From PKWO01 sp036561005 (lineage in GTDB: Bacteria > Pseudomonadota > Gammaproteobacteria > Burkholderiales > Burkholderiaceae_D): 21,927 nucleotides of DNA. Numbering within the stretch: the first letter of the stretch is position 1; each line of letters opens with the position of its first letter. The DNA lies in the NCBI GenBank assembly GCA_036561005.1, contig DATBQE010000115.1, forward strand, positions 1 to 21,927, given 5' to 3'. The position numbers and the translations under genes are program-made. Below the pieces are notes generated by a model. It searched no databases. It was not told the origin of the DNA and saw only the letters and a program-made list of their open reading frames with translations. Of this stretch, positions 15,140 through 21,754 are shown piece after piece.

Positions 15140-16576
15140 ATGAGTGAGGCTTCGCACCGCATTGTTCAGCGCCCCTTGCCCGGTATGCTGTTCGACGGGT
15201 TCCGCCTGAGGGAAAAACTGCACAAGGGCGGCATGGCCACCCTGTGGAGTGTGGAAAGGTACGAATATCCGCCTTCGCCCGACGCCATGCCACTGCTGAT
15301 GAAGTTGCCTATTCTTGGCGACAACGACGATCCGACCGCGATCATCAGTTTTGAGGTCGAACAAATGATCATGCCCAAGCTTGCCGGCATCCATGTACCG
15401 AAGTTTGTTGCGGCGGGGGACTTCTCCAGGCAGCCTTATATTGTGATGGAACGCATTGGTGGCGAATCGCTGCGCGCGCGCTTCGACAATTCACCGTTGC
15501 CGTTCGAAGAGGTTGTGACAATCGGCGCCAAGGTCGCGGCCGCGCTGCATGAACTGCATTTACAGCGTGTGATCCATTTCGACCTGAAGCCGTCCAACAT
15601 CATGTTCCGCAGTACGGGCGAAGCTGTCTTGATCGACTTCGGCCTCTCGCGTCATGACTTGCTACCCGATTTGCTGGCGGAAGAATTGCGCCTGCCGCTG
15701 GGCACCGCACCTTACATGTCGCCGGAGCAGGTGCTCGGAATACGTAACGACTTGCGTAGCGATTTCTTTGCACTGGGGGCGATGCTGTACCACCTGAGCA
15801 CTGGTGAAAGGGCGCTCGGCAACCCGACGTCAGTGCGCGGCTTACGCCGCCGGCTTTACCGCGATCCGATCCCGCCGCGCGCCCTGAATCCGAGGATTCC
15901 GCCTTGGTTGCAGGAAATCATCATGCGCTGCCTGGAAGTCGACCCGGCCAAGCGGTACGATAGTGCTGCCCAACTCGTTTTCGATCTCAACAATCCGGAA
16001 CATGTCGCGCTTACGGCGCGCGCAACCAAGATGCGCGCCGACGGATCATTGACAGTAGCCAAGCGCTGGTTCCACGCCATCGGCATTGAAGCGCAGCACA
16101 AGCAACCGATGCGCGAGGAGTTGGCGAAATCGCCTATCGTCATGGTCGCCGTCGACGTGACGCAGGGTTCGGAAGAACTGGCCGAGATACTGCGCATCAC
16201 CGCCCGGCGTATCCTGCAGATCGAACCGGGCGCGCGCCTGGCTTGCGTCACCGTGCAGAAGACCAACCGGGTCGGCATGGACGTGATTGTCGACAAGGAT
16301 GGGCATAACCTGCATGTGAAGAATCTGGTCGAACTCAAGCATTGGGCCTGGCCGCTCAACCTGACTGCCGACAAAACTACGTTTCACGTGCTTGAAGCGC
16401 CGGACCCTGCAGCGGCCATCGTGGAATTTGCCCGCACCAACCGCGTTGGCCACATCCTGATCGGGTCGCGCGGTCATTCAACCTTCCGACGCTATTTGGG
16501 CAGCGTATCTTCGCAGGTGGTGGCGGAGGCGGATTGTTCGGTTACCGTCGTGAAAACGATGGGTGGCAGGGATTGA
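15140..16576 (+). CDS. Ser/Thr protein kinase fused to a UspA domain
   Basis: 478-aa soluble protein, with no membrane segment seen. Kinase domain (about 20-285): glycine loop LHKGGMATLW, Lys55 in LLMKLPIL, catalytic loop VIHFDLKPSN (His146, Asp148, Lys150, Asn153), DFG at 166-168, GTAPYMSPEQ activation segment, and RYDSAAQLV near the end. HRD is replaced by HFD, so it is a non-RD kinase whose activity may not need activation-loop phosphorylation. A linker follows, then a universal-stress-protein domain (about 331-472) with IGSRGHSTFRRYLGSVSSQ, close to the nucleotide-binding GxxG...GS motif but one residue shorter between the glycines than the standard form. It probably senses nucleotide or stress state to set kinase output. 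It pairs with the phosphatase gene 5 bp upstream. Confidence 0.92.
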   Translation: MSEASHRIVQRPLPGMLFDGFRLREKLHKGGMATLWSVERYEYPPSPDAMPLLMKLPILGDNDDPTAIISFEVEQMIMPKLAGIHVPKFVAAGDFSRQPYIVMERIGGESLRARFDNSPLPFEEVVTIGAKVAAALHELHLQRVIHFDLKPSNIMFRSTGEAVLIDFGLSRHDLLPDLLAEELRLPLGTAPYMSPEQVLGIRNDLRSDFFALGAMLYHLSTGERALGNPTSVRGLRRRLYRDPIPPRALNPRIPPWLQEIIMRCLEVDPAKRYDSAAQLVFDLNNPEHVALTARATKMRADGSLTVAKRWFHAIGIEAQHKQPMREELAKSPIVMVAVDVTQGSEELAEILRITARRILQIEPGARLACVTVQKTNRVGMDVIVDKDGHNLHVKNLVELKHWAWPLNLTADKTTFHVLEAPDPAAAIVEFARTNRVGHILIGSRGHSTFRRYLGSVSSQVVAEADCSVTVVKTMGGRD

Positions 16577-16661
16577 TGCTGCTCAATTGAAGAAAATGGG
16601 GTGCTACTTCGCATGAGGCGCCTCACTGCGACCGACTGATGATCGTCCAACGTTTCCTTGC

Positions 16662-17261
16662 TCATTGAAACTTGCGACTCAAGGTCAATCCGATCAGCAC
16701 CAGCAGCCAGAAAATTGTGCCGACGGTTAACCAGAAATAGTTGAAGACACCAAAACGGGAATTCGACTCCCCGTCAGGGTCGCCGCATGCCGCATTGATC
16801 GCGCGTTGCGCATTGAATAGCACGGTTCCCAGAACCGGTACCATGATAAGCAATTCGATCCAACTGACGTAATGCTCGAAATCGCCCGAGAACTTGTCCA
16901 GTACCACGTTGGTCAACTGGAATACCACAAACATGGTGGCAGTAAGTTCGGCGTTCCAGGAGTAATCGCGACCTTCTTTCTCGATGGTTCTATCGACCAG
17001 GCGGAACAAGGAATGCACAAAGAAAATGGAGAATATGCCGCGCGGAACCGGCCACATCTGTTCGTCGGTATAAGCCTTGTACCTGCTCCAGTTTTTATAG
17101 AACCAATAGACCTTGTAAAAACCCAGTGTACAAACAAACAAAAGCCAAAACTTCAACGGCCCGACCACATAGAATTTTGGCGCCGCTTTGCCTTCACCCC
17201 ATCGCGAGAGTGGCGCTTCGTCCAGATTGGCTGCAGGCGCGCTATAGATATTTGTGGTCAT
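16662..17261 (-). CDS. Small four-helix membrane protein, DUF4234-like
   Basis: 199-aa inner-membrane protein of unknown function. A short polar N-tail is followed by FYVVGPLKFWLLFVCTLGF and then YKVYWFYKNW, a pattern like DUF4234-type proteins. Further hydrophobic stretches lie near WPVPRGIFSIFFVHSLF, TMFVVFQLTNVVL, LLIMVPVLGTVL and the C-terminal YFWLTVGTIFWLLVLIGL. A conserved-looking INAACGDPDGESNSRF loop joins the last two helices. The start ATG at 17261 is preceded by AGAGAG at 5 nt; the longer upstream open frame lacks any such site and overlaps the VOC gene. It is convergent with the kinase gene, 85 bp away. Confidence 0.8.
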   Translation of the reverse strand: MTTNIYSAPAANLDEAPLSRWGEGKAAPKFYVVGPLKFWLLFVCTLGFYKVYWFYKNWSRYKAYTDEQMWPVPRGIFSIFFVHSLFRLVDRTIEKEGRDYSWNAELTATMFVVFQLTNVVLDKFSGDFEHYVSWIELLIMVPVLGTVLFNAQRAINAACGDPDGESNSRFGVFNYFWLTVGTIFWLLVLIGLTLSRKFQ

Positions 17262-17640
17262 GGTGCTCTCTGTTGATACTGATTTTATCGGTTCAGGATA
17301 TCGCAAAAAAACAGAGATACAGATCAACTTGGAGAATTTTACATCTTCCCCAAGCTGACCATTGACTGGGCTTGGTAAATTTGCATGATAATTTGAAGAG
17401 CGGAGCGGAGAGGGCAAGCGCGTTGATTGGCATCCTGGTGTGTATGGAAATTTCCCGATGCCAACGCCCATCGTTTGGTTTTCAAGGTCAACACTGCGAA
17501 TGGCCATATGCCCGCAGGTGATTGAGCCCATGGCGAAACCGCTTACCGAGTAAAGCAAGCCGCTCGATTGCGCGCCGAAGTGGAAGCTGCCGATGCCGCC
17601 GGTGCAGCGAAACGAGACGGCACCGGTGCATTGCAAATTA
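17262..17640. other. Intergenic stretch with no supported gene
   Basis: The minus-strand frame remains open here as an extension of the membrane-protein frame, but it has no ribosome site or recognisable domain. One inverted repeat (CCGGTGC at 17599-17605 with GCACCGG at 17620-17626) lies 15-40 bp beyond the VOC stop and may end that transcript. Otherwise I see nothing. Confidence 0.4.
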
Positions 17641-18018
17641 CTAAACCCGTTTGAGCGCGCAGATTTTGTTGCCGGCCGGGTCACGCAAATATGCCAGGTA
17701 AAGCTTGGCCATGGAGCCTTCGCGCACGCCGGGCGGATCTTCGCAGCTTGTGCCGCCATTGGCGACGCCGGCCGCATGCCAGCGGTCTGCCGCTTCCGGG
17801 CTGTCGACGGCAAATCCGATGGTGGCACCATTCGCCGGGCACGCCGGCTCGCCATTGATCGGCTTGGTGATGCCGAAAGACATGCCGCCGCTACGGTAAA
17901 ACACACGGCCTCTGTCGTCATATTTCCCGGGTGGAATGCCGATTTCCCCGAGTACGGCATCGTAAAATTTCTTGGACGCTTCCACGTCATTGGCGCCGAC
18001 CATCATGTGGGTGAACAT
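17641..18018 (-). CDS. VOC-family (glyoxalase/bleomycin-resistance fold) protein
   Basis: 125-aa protein of the vicinal-oxygen-chelate superfamily, which includes lyases, dioxygenases and antibiotic-binding proteins. The start MFTHMMVGANDVEASKKFYDAVL gives the first beta-alpha-beta unit, with a possible metal His. The second half reads ATIGFAVDSPEAADRWHAAG and ends with AYLRDPAGNKICAL, the usual RDPxGN closing motif. GGAGGA at 7 nt before the ATG supports the start. The substrate cannot be told from the sequence. It is transcribed away from, and separated from, the AraC-type gene by a terminator at 18145-18189. Confidence 0.88.
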   Translation of the reverse strand: MFTHMMVGANDVEASKKFYDAVLGEIGIPPGKYDDRGRVFYRSGGMSFGITKPINGEPACPANGATIGFAVDSPEAADRWHAAGVANGGTSCEDPPGVREGSMAKLYLAYLRDPAGNKICALKRV

Positions 18019-18144
18019 TTTTGTTTCCTCCGAAAGTTAAATTTTTTGTGAATATTTTCGTGTCAAATGATACAGCAATACGGTGGTTCGATTGGTGCGC
18101 TGGGGCTTTGTTCTAAAACGCTGGGGCAGAGCCGAACAGCTGAC

Positions 18145-18189
18145 AAAAAAGCCCTAACGTCCTGCCGCCATCGCTGAGGCGGCAGGGCT
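18145..18189 (-). terminator. Rho-independent terminator after the AraC-type gene
   Basis: On the minus strand CCTGCCGCC and GGCGGCAGG form a perfect 9-bp stem with an 8-nt loop. ACGTTAGGGC then leads into six T. An alternative outer pairing AGCCC/GGGCT would bring the stem right up to the T-run. Confidence 0.8.
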
Positions 18190-18215
18190 GGATTTGCAGC
18201 GGAATGCCATGCCAA

Positions 18216-19100
18216 TCATCTGAGGCCGCCGGCAATCCGCGCACCGCGTAGCTGCGCGGGCGTCTGGCCCAATGCGCGGCGCATGCAGCGCGCCATGTGG
18301 CTGGGGTGCGCAAAGCCGGCTTCGAGCGCAATTTGCGTCAGGCTCATCGTTCCCTCGATCAGAAGTGTTCTCGCGCGCTCAATACGCCGCGCAAGGACAA
18401 AGCGATGGACCGGTACGCCGACCGCCTGCCTGAACAATTGTTTGAAGTGTGATGCGCTATATTCGGCCACGGCCGCGAGCTCGGCGAGTGTCAGATCCTG
18501 ATCGAGATTGGCCTCGATGTATTCGACAACGTGGCGCAGGCGCCAGGCCGGCAATGCGCCACCCGGCTTGGCGGCTTCGCTCTTGCGCGATTGCAGCGCC
18601 AGCAGGCGCGAGGCAAGGGCGCACGCCAGGCTGTCGGCAAAAATCCTGCCGCCAGGATAGCCGTCATCATCTTCGGCCTGCATCATCCAGCCTATCCGCT
18701 CAACTTGCTGATCCCGTACATGGATCGAAGGAACGAGTGCGTCGGCGGATGCACCCAGACCCATCTCCTGCGCCGTTTCCTGTAACAGCGTTGGCGCCAA
18801 TCGCAGCAGCAAAGATTTGGCCGGTTGCGACACGATCCAGCGCGTACTCGAGCCGGCGGGCACGACGCAATACTGGCCATGCAGGCGTACTCCTTGCCGC
18901 TCGTTTCGTTCGGCGCGGTAAGAAACCGGAACCGGCGCCCCAAGGTGCAGGCAAAGGACGTGGCGTCCGTCAATCGGGGAATGGAACAGCCCCGACGGAA
19001 CGGGTGTAGTGAGGACATCGAGCAAGGGCAAATGGCCTGGTCGGTTGCCTGACAGCAGCGCTGCGGCAGGGCTTGGATAGCATGAAGGGCGGCTGTTCAT
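18216..19100 (-). CDS. AraC-family transcriptional regulator
   Basis: 294-aa regulator. The N-terminal half (about 1-180) is a cupin-like sensing domain of the type that binds small ligands, with HSPIDGRHVLCLHLG and GQYCVVPAGSSTRWIVS. The C-terminal AraC domain has both helix-turn-helix units: DLTLAELAAVAEYSASHFKQ then SLTQIALEAGFAHPSHMARC, closing with LGQTPAQLR. The signature 'FR...G.P.H.FVLARRIERARTLL' lies between them. It is divergent from the Tat-exported hydrolase-fold gene with a shared 192-bp space, so it probably controls that gene. No strong ribosome site precedes the ATG at 19100, and a slightly later start is possible. Confidence 0.9.
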   Translation of the reverse strand: MNSRPSCYPSPAAALLSGNRPGHLPLLDVLTTPVPSGLFHSPIDGRHVLCLHLGAPVPVSYRAERNERQGVRLHGQYCVVPAGSSTRWIVSQPAKSLLLRLAPTLLQETAQEMGLGASADALVPSIHVRDQQVERIGWMMQAEDDDGYPGGRIFADSLACALASRLLALQSRKSEAAKPGGALPAWRLRHVVEYIEANLDQDLTLAELAAVAEYSASHFKQLFRQAVGVPVHRFVLARRIERARTLLIEGTMSLTQIALEAGFAHPSHMARCMRRALGQTPAQLRGARIAGGLR

Positions 19101-19196
19101 CGCATGCTTTTATGAGAGCGGACGAGCCATCAGAATGAGCGAATTGCGGTGTTTTTGCAACCTCAATTTATTGCTGCGGCAGGGTGGCGGAAATTC

Positions 19197-19227
19197 GTCC
19201 ATTTGTGTCTGGGATCGGCCATTTGTG
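19197..19227 (+). promoter_or_regulatory. Direct repeat, candidate AraC-type binding site
   Basis: GTCCATTTGTG (19197-19207) and GGCCATTTGTG (19217-19227) are repeated in the same direction 20 bp apart, about two helical turns. This suits the two half-sites of an AraC-type activator. They lie 65-95 bp before the hydrolase start codon. Confidence 0.45.
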
Positions 19228-19292
19228 CGCGCGCATCGGGGGCCTGCGCTGCTAGCCTGTGGAGCATGTAACTCACTACATGGAGACTGTAA

Positions 19293-20276
19293 TTGAAACG
19301 TAGAACTTTCTTGCAACTGGGCGGGATGGCGGTTGCAGCCTGCGCCACGGGAATATCGTCCATAAGCCATGCGCAGTCGTCGCCTGCCAACTCGGCGCAG
19401 GCCAGCAATGCGGCAACGTTTCGCGCGATGCGCCGTTATGCCGACCTGCCGCTTGGCCGGATTGCCTACGTCGAGCGTGGCAGCGGGGCGGTCGCGCTGT
19501 TTTTGCATGGCGCACCTTTGAACGGGTTTCAATGGCGCGGAGCAATCGACCGGCTGTCCCCGCTTCGACGTTGCATCGCGCCGGACTTCATGGGACTCGG
19601 TTATACGCAGGTACCCGCCGGAACAGCGCTGGCAGCCGGCGCGCAAGTGACGATGCTGGTCGCGCTGCTTGATGCGCTGGGAGTCGCCAAGGTCGATCTG
19701 GTTGCCAGCGATAGCGGCGGCGCGGTTGCCCAGCTCTTCGTGGCACACCATCCGAAGCGGGTACGCACGTTGTTGCTGACCAATTGCGATGTGGAGCCGG
19801 ATAGCCCGCCGCCCGGCGTCAAGCCGGCCATCGAGATGGCGCGCGCAGGCACGCTCGCCGAGGCGACGGAGAAATGGCTCGGCGACACAAACCTGGCGCG
19901 ATCCACCTTCGGTGCCGCCGTGTATCATGATCCTGCGAAATTTGCGGCCGAAACCATTGCCTACTACGTTGAACCGCTTGTCAGTTCATCGTTACGCAGA
20001 GCGCAGTACCATGCGTTTCACATTGCTCTTGAACCGAATCCGTTGGCGGGCATCGAGGCTGCGCTCAAGCGGAGCAATGTGCCGGTGAAGATCGTATGGG
20101 GGAGCAGCGATACCGTGTTTTCCAAGGACGATGCACAATATCTGGACCGCACATTTCCTCGCTCGCAAGGCATACGCTGGGTTCCCGAAGGAAAGCTATT
20201 CTTTCCTGAAGAGTATCCGGATGTCATAGCGGAAGAAGCGCGCGCTCTGTGGCACTCCACTTCGGCAATAACTTAG
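19293..20276 (+). CDS. Tat-exported alpha/beta-hydrolase-fold protein (epoxide hydrolase / dehalogenase-like) with altered active site
   Basis: 327 aa, starting at TTG 19293 with GGAGA 7 nt upstream. The N-terminus MKRRTFLQLGGMAVAACATG has the twin-arginine motif, so the folded protein should be exported; cleavage is likely after SHAQ. The fold is seen in ALFLHGAPLNGFQW (oxyanion-side HG at 72-73), DFMGLGYT and LVASDSGGAVAQ, where Asp140 takes the nucleophile slot, as in epoxide hydrolases and haloalkane dehalogenases. WGSSDTVF provides a candidate acid, Asp273. The region that normally reads GHxxxxExP is EGKLFFPEEYPD, so the usual catalytic histidine is absent. It may be inactive, use another residue, or bind rather than cleave. 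It is divergent from an AraC-type gene. Confidence 0.83.
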   Translation: MKRRTFLQLGGMAVAACATGISSISHAQSSPANSAQASNAATFRAMRRYADLPLGRIAYVERGSGAVALFLHGAPLNGFQWRGAIDRLSPLRRCIAPDFMGLGYTQVPAGTALAAGAQVTMLVALLDALGVAKVDLVASDSGGAVAQLFVAHHPKRVRTLLLTNCDVEPDSPPPGVKPAIEMARAGTLAEATEKWLGDTNLARSTFGAAVYHDPAKFAAETIAYYVEPLVSSSLRRAQYHAFHIALEPNPLAGIEAALKRSNVPVKIVWGSSDTVFSKDDAQYLDRTFPRSQGIRWVPEGKLFFPEEYPDVIAEEARALWHSTSAIT

Positions 20277-20324
20277 GCGCAATCGATTGGAGATAGCAAA
20301 TTCCAATCCTTGGCATTCCAAATG

Positions 20325-20350
20325 AAACACCTGGCATTGTCTGGTGTTTT
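20325..20350 (+). terminator. Possible terminator after the hydrolase-fold gene
   Basis: AAACACC and GGTGTTT (20325-20331 with 20343-20349) form a 7-bp stem with an 11-nt loop, ending in TTTT on the plus strand. It lies between convergent genes and could serve both. The stem is short, so this is tentative. Confidence 0.4.
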
Positions 20351-20362
20351 ATCTGCCGCGTT

Positions 20363-20620
20363 TCATGGTGCACCTGGGCTCGGCTCGATTGATACCGGCG
20401 CTGCATTGTCGGTGTGCCGATGCAGACGCTGCGCGACTGTTTCGAACAGGCCGATGGTCCAGCAGATCGGGCAGCCCTTCAACATCCACAAGGCGAACGG
20501 CATCAGCACCAGAGTAGGCCAGATGGTGGTGTTGGCGGTGGCAAGTGATGCGGCCAGGGCGCCAAATCCGAGGACGCCGCGCATCAAGTGCCGCGGCAGG
20601 GTTTTATTGCCGAATACCAT
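20363..20620 (-). CDS. Small membrane protein with CPIC motif (DUF2892/YgaP-TM-like)
   Basis: 85 aa with two predicted membrane helices (about 14-28 and 32-46). The motif MLKGCPICWTIGLFET comes at the end of the second helix. This is similar to the CPxC ending of DUF2892-like membrane segments, as in the partner gene at 21149-21370. Its function is unknown; the CxxC pair could take part in thiol redox or metal binding. The ATG is preceded by AAGGAG at 7 nt. The gene overlaps the end of the sigma-factor gene by 17 bp, so it is the third gene of one operon. Confidence 0.78.
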   Translation of the reverse strand: MVFGNKTLPRHLMRGVLGFGALAASLATANTTIWPTLVLMPFALWMLKGCPICWTIGLFETVAQRLHRHTDNAAPVSIEPSPGAP

Positions 20621-21152
20621 ATTTCAACTCCTTCAGATTTTGTCGCACCAGCGCCCTTGCCCGGTGCAAGCGGCTTTTGGACGCTTGCGGCGAAATCGCC
20701 AACGCGCGTGCGGCTTCCTCGGCCGTATAACCCAGGAAGTCATGGAGTAGCAACACTTCGCGATGGCGTTCTTCCAGGTGGCTCAAGATCCTGGCCAGAT
20801 CAAGACGCAGATCCATGTTCACATCGGTGGTGCCCGCCATATGCTCGGGATTGTCATCGTCGAACGATTCGAGCACGGAGGTTTGCCGCTTGAGCCGCAG
20901 GCAAATGCGCAGCACGATCTTGAAGATCCAGCTCGACCAGGCCAGCGCGAATTTGAGCGCGCCGGCCTTGCGGTAAATGATCCACATGGCGTCCTGCACG
21001 GCCTCGTCCACATCAGCCGAAGCGCAGCTGCGTCTGGCGTAACGAAGCAAGTCCGGCTGCAGGCGATCCAATAATTGAGACATCGCCTCGGCGTCGCCCT
21101 GGCGGATGCACGCGAGCAAGACTTCCAGTTGGACGGGCTCACGCGCGCTCAT
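20604..21152 (-). CDS. ECF-type RNA polymerase sigma factor
   Basis: 182-aa alternative sigma factor. Region 2 covers about residues 16-90: AMSQLLDRLQPDLLRYARR, then DVDEAVQDAMWIIYRKAG, then WSSWIFKIVLRICLRLKRQ. Region 4 covers 125-175: LEERHREVLLLHDFLGYTAEEAARAL, then SPQASKSRLHRARALVRQNL with the HTH. No region 1.1 or 3 is present, which is ECF-like. The start ATG at 21152 overlaps the stop of the preceding small membrane gene (ATGA), implying translational coupling. No typical anti-sigma factor with a zinc-binding HxxxCxxC domain is nearby. The two flanking CxxC membrane proteins are the only partners and may take that role (inference). Confidence 0.92.
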   Translation of the reverse strand: MSAREPVQLEVLLACIRQGDAEAMSQLLDRLQPDLLRYARRSCASADVDEAVQDAMWIIYRKAGALKFALAWSSWIFKIVLRICLRLKRQTSVLESFDDDNPEHMAGTTDVNMDLRLDLARILSHLEERHREVLLLHDFLGYTAEEAARALAISPQASKSRLHRARALVRQNLKELKYGIRQ

Positions 21153-21370
21153 TGCCTGCCGGATTCCTTCCTGGCGCGCCGCGCGGCGCCATCGACGGTG
21201 CACATTGGGCAGTAGCCCAACACCGCCGTCACCACAGTGACGGCGCCGGCCGCGCCGAAGATGATGCCAACGGCTGTGGTGCCGTAATGGAACGCGCAAC
21301 CGGCCATGACGGCTCCGGCCAACAGGCGGGCGCCGCGATGCAGAATCGATAGGTTTTTTACGTAAAACAT
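21149..21370 (-). CDS. DUF2892-like small membrane protein with CPMC motif
   Basis: 73 aa with two hydrophobic helices (AGAVMAGCAFHYG and AVGIIFGAAGAVTVVTAVLGY) and the closing motif YCPMCTVDG. The layout NLSxxxRxxRxxxG...TVVTAVLGYCPMC resembles the DUF2892 or YgaP membrane-anchor family. AAAGGA 7 nt before the ATG supports the start. Its stop overlaps the sigma-factor start by 4 bp, and it is first in the operon. Its role is unknown; a thiol-based sensor or membrane anchor for the sigma factor is a guess based on the neighbourhood. Confidence 0.8.
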   Translation of the reverse strand: MFYVKNLSILHRGARLLAGAVMAGCAFHYGTTAVGIIFGAAGAVTVVTAVLGYCPMCTVDGAARRARKESGRQ

Positions 21371-21524
21371 GACGCATCCTTTCAGAGTGGAGGAAACCAG
21401 ATGGCTTCACACGCTAAGAGGCACGCTCGGTTCAAAACGGTTCGCGTTCGGAGAAATAATGTTCGAGGCGCCAGCGGCCATGGTACACGAGCGAGGTGGG
21501 CGGACTTTGCGTCGCACAAACAAG

Positions 21525-21550
21525 AACGCCGACCTTTCTGGGTCGGCGTT
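21525..21550 (-). terminator. Hairpin terminator downstream of the tRNA-Phe 3' end
   Basis: AACGCCGACC and GGTCGGCGTT form a perfect 10-bp stem with a 6-nt loop. On the minus strand it is followed by a T-rich tail, CTTGTTTG. It lies 18 bp past the CCA end of the tRNA fragment, as expected of the original tRNA terminator on the host side. Confidence 0.8.
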
Positions 21551-21567
21551 TTGCTTCGAACTATACT

Positions 21568-21614
21568 TGGTGGCCCGGGGCGGAATCGAACCACCGACAC
21601 AAGGATTTTCAATC
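21568..21614 (-). tRNA. 3' fragment of tRNA-Phe (GAA), probable attachment site
   Basis: The minus strand reads GATTGAAAATCC, then the variable loop, the T-arm (GGTGG-TTCGATT-CCGCC), and CCGGGCC-A-CCA. This is the 3' 47 nt of a tRNA-Phe from the anticodon arm (GAA) to the encoded CCA. To the right the sequence leaves the tRNA consensus abruptly at 21615; the D-arm and 5' acceptor strand are missing. Such 3' halves are classic crossover or duplicate sites of integrases that target tRNA genes. The fragment itself cannot make a functional tRNA. Confidence 0.88.
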
Positions 21615-21754
21615 AGCAGGATATTTTAAGTTTTCTTTATGGATCTCATTTACTTGCAGCGCTTGCCGCGTTTCATTCGCAATCTAGTCCAAGGGCATCA
21701 AATGACGATATTTCGATATTGCGCCACAACTACGCCACAGCCTGTCGAATCATC
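21615..21754. mobile_element. Probable end of an integrated element
   Basis: This begins where the tRNA match stops and is AT-richer than the host side. It holds no gene that I can support. In a standard integration into the 3' end of a minus-strand tRNA, the foreign DNA lies to the right of the duplicated 3' half, and the intact tRNA would be at the far end. No integrase is in the window. Confidence 0.45.

Noticed and set aside
16614..16625. Perfect 12-bp palindrome TGAGGCGCCTCA between convergent genes
   Set aside because: It has no loop or T-run to make a terminator and no second copy in the window; it could be chance.
17262..17990. Longer N-terminus of the small membrane protein (442-codon frame)
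   Set aside because: It runs through the VOC gene in another frame and has no ribosome site; the ATG at 17261 has one.
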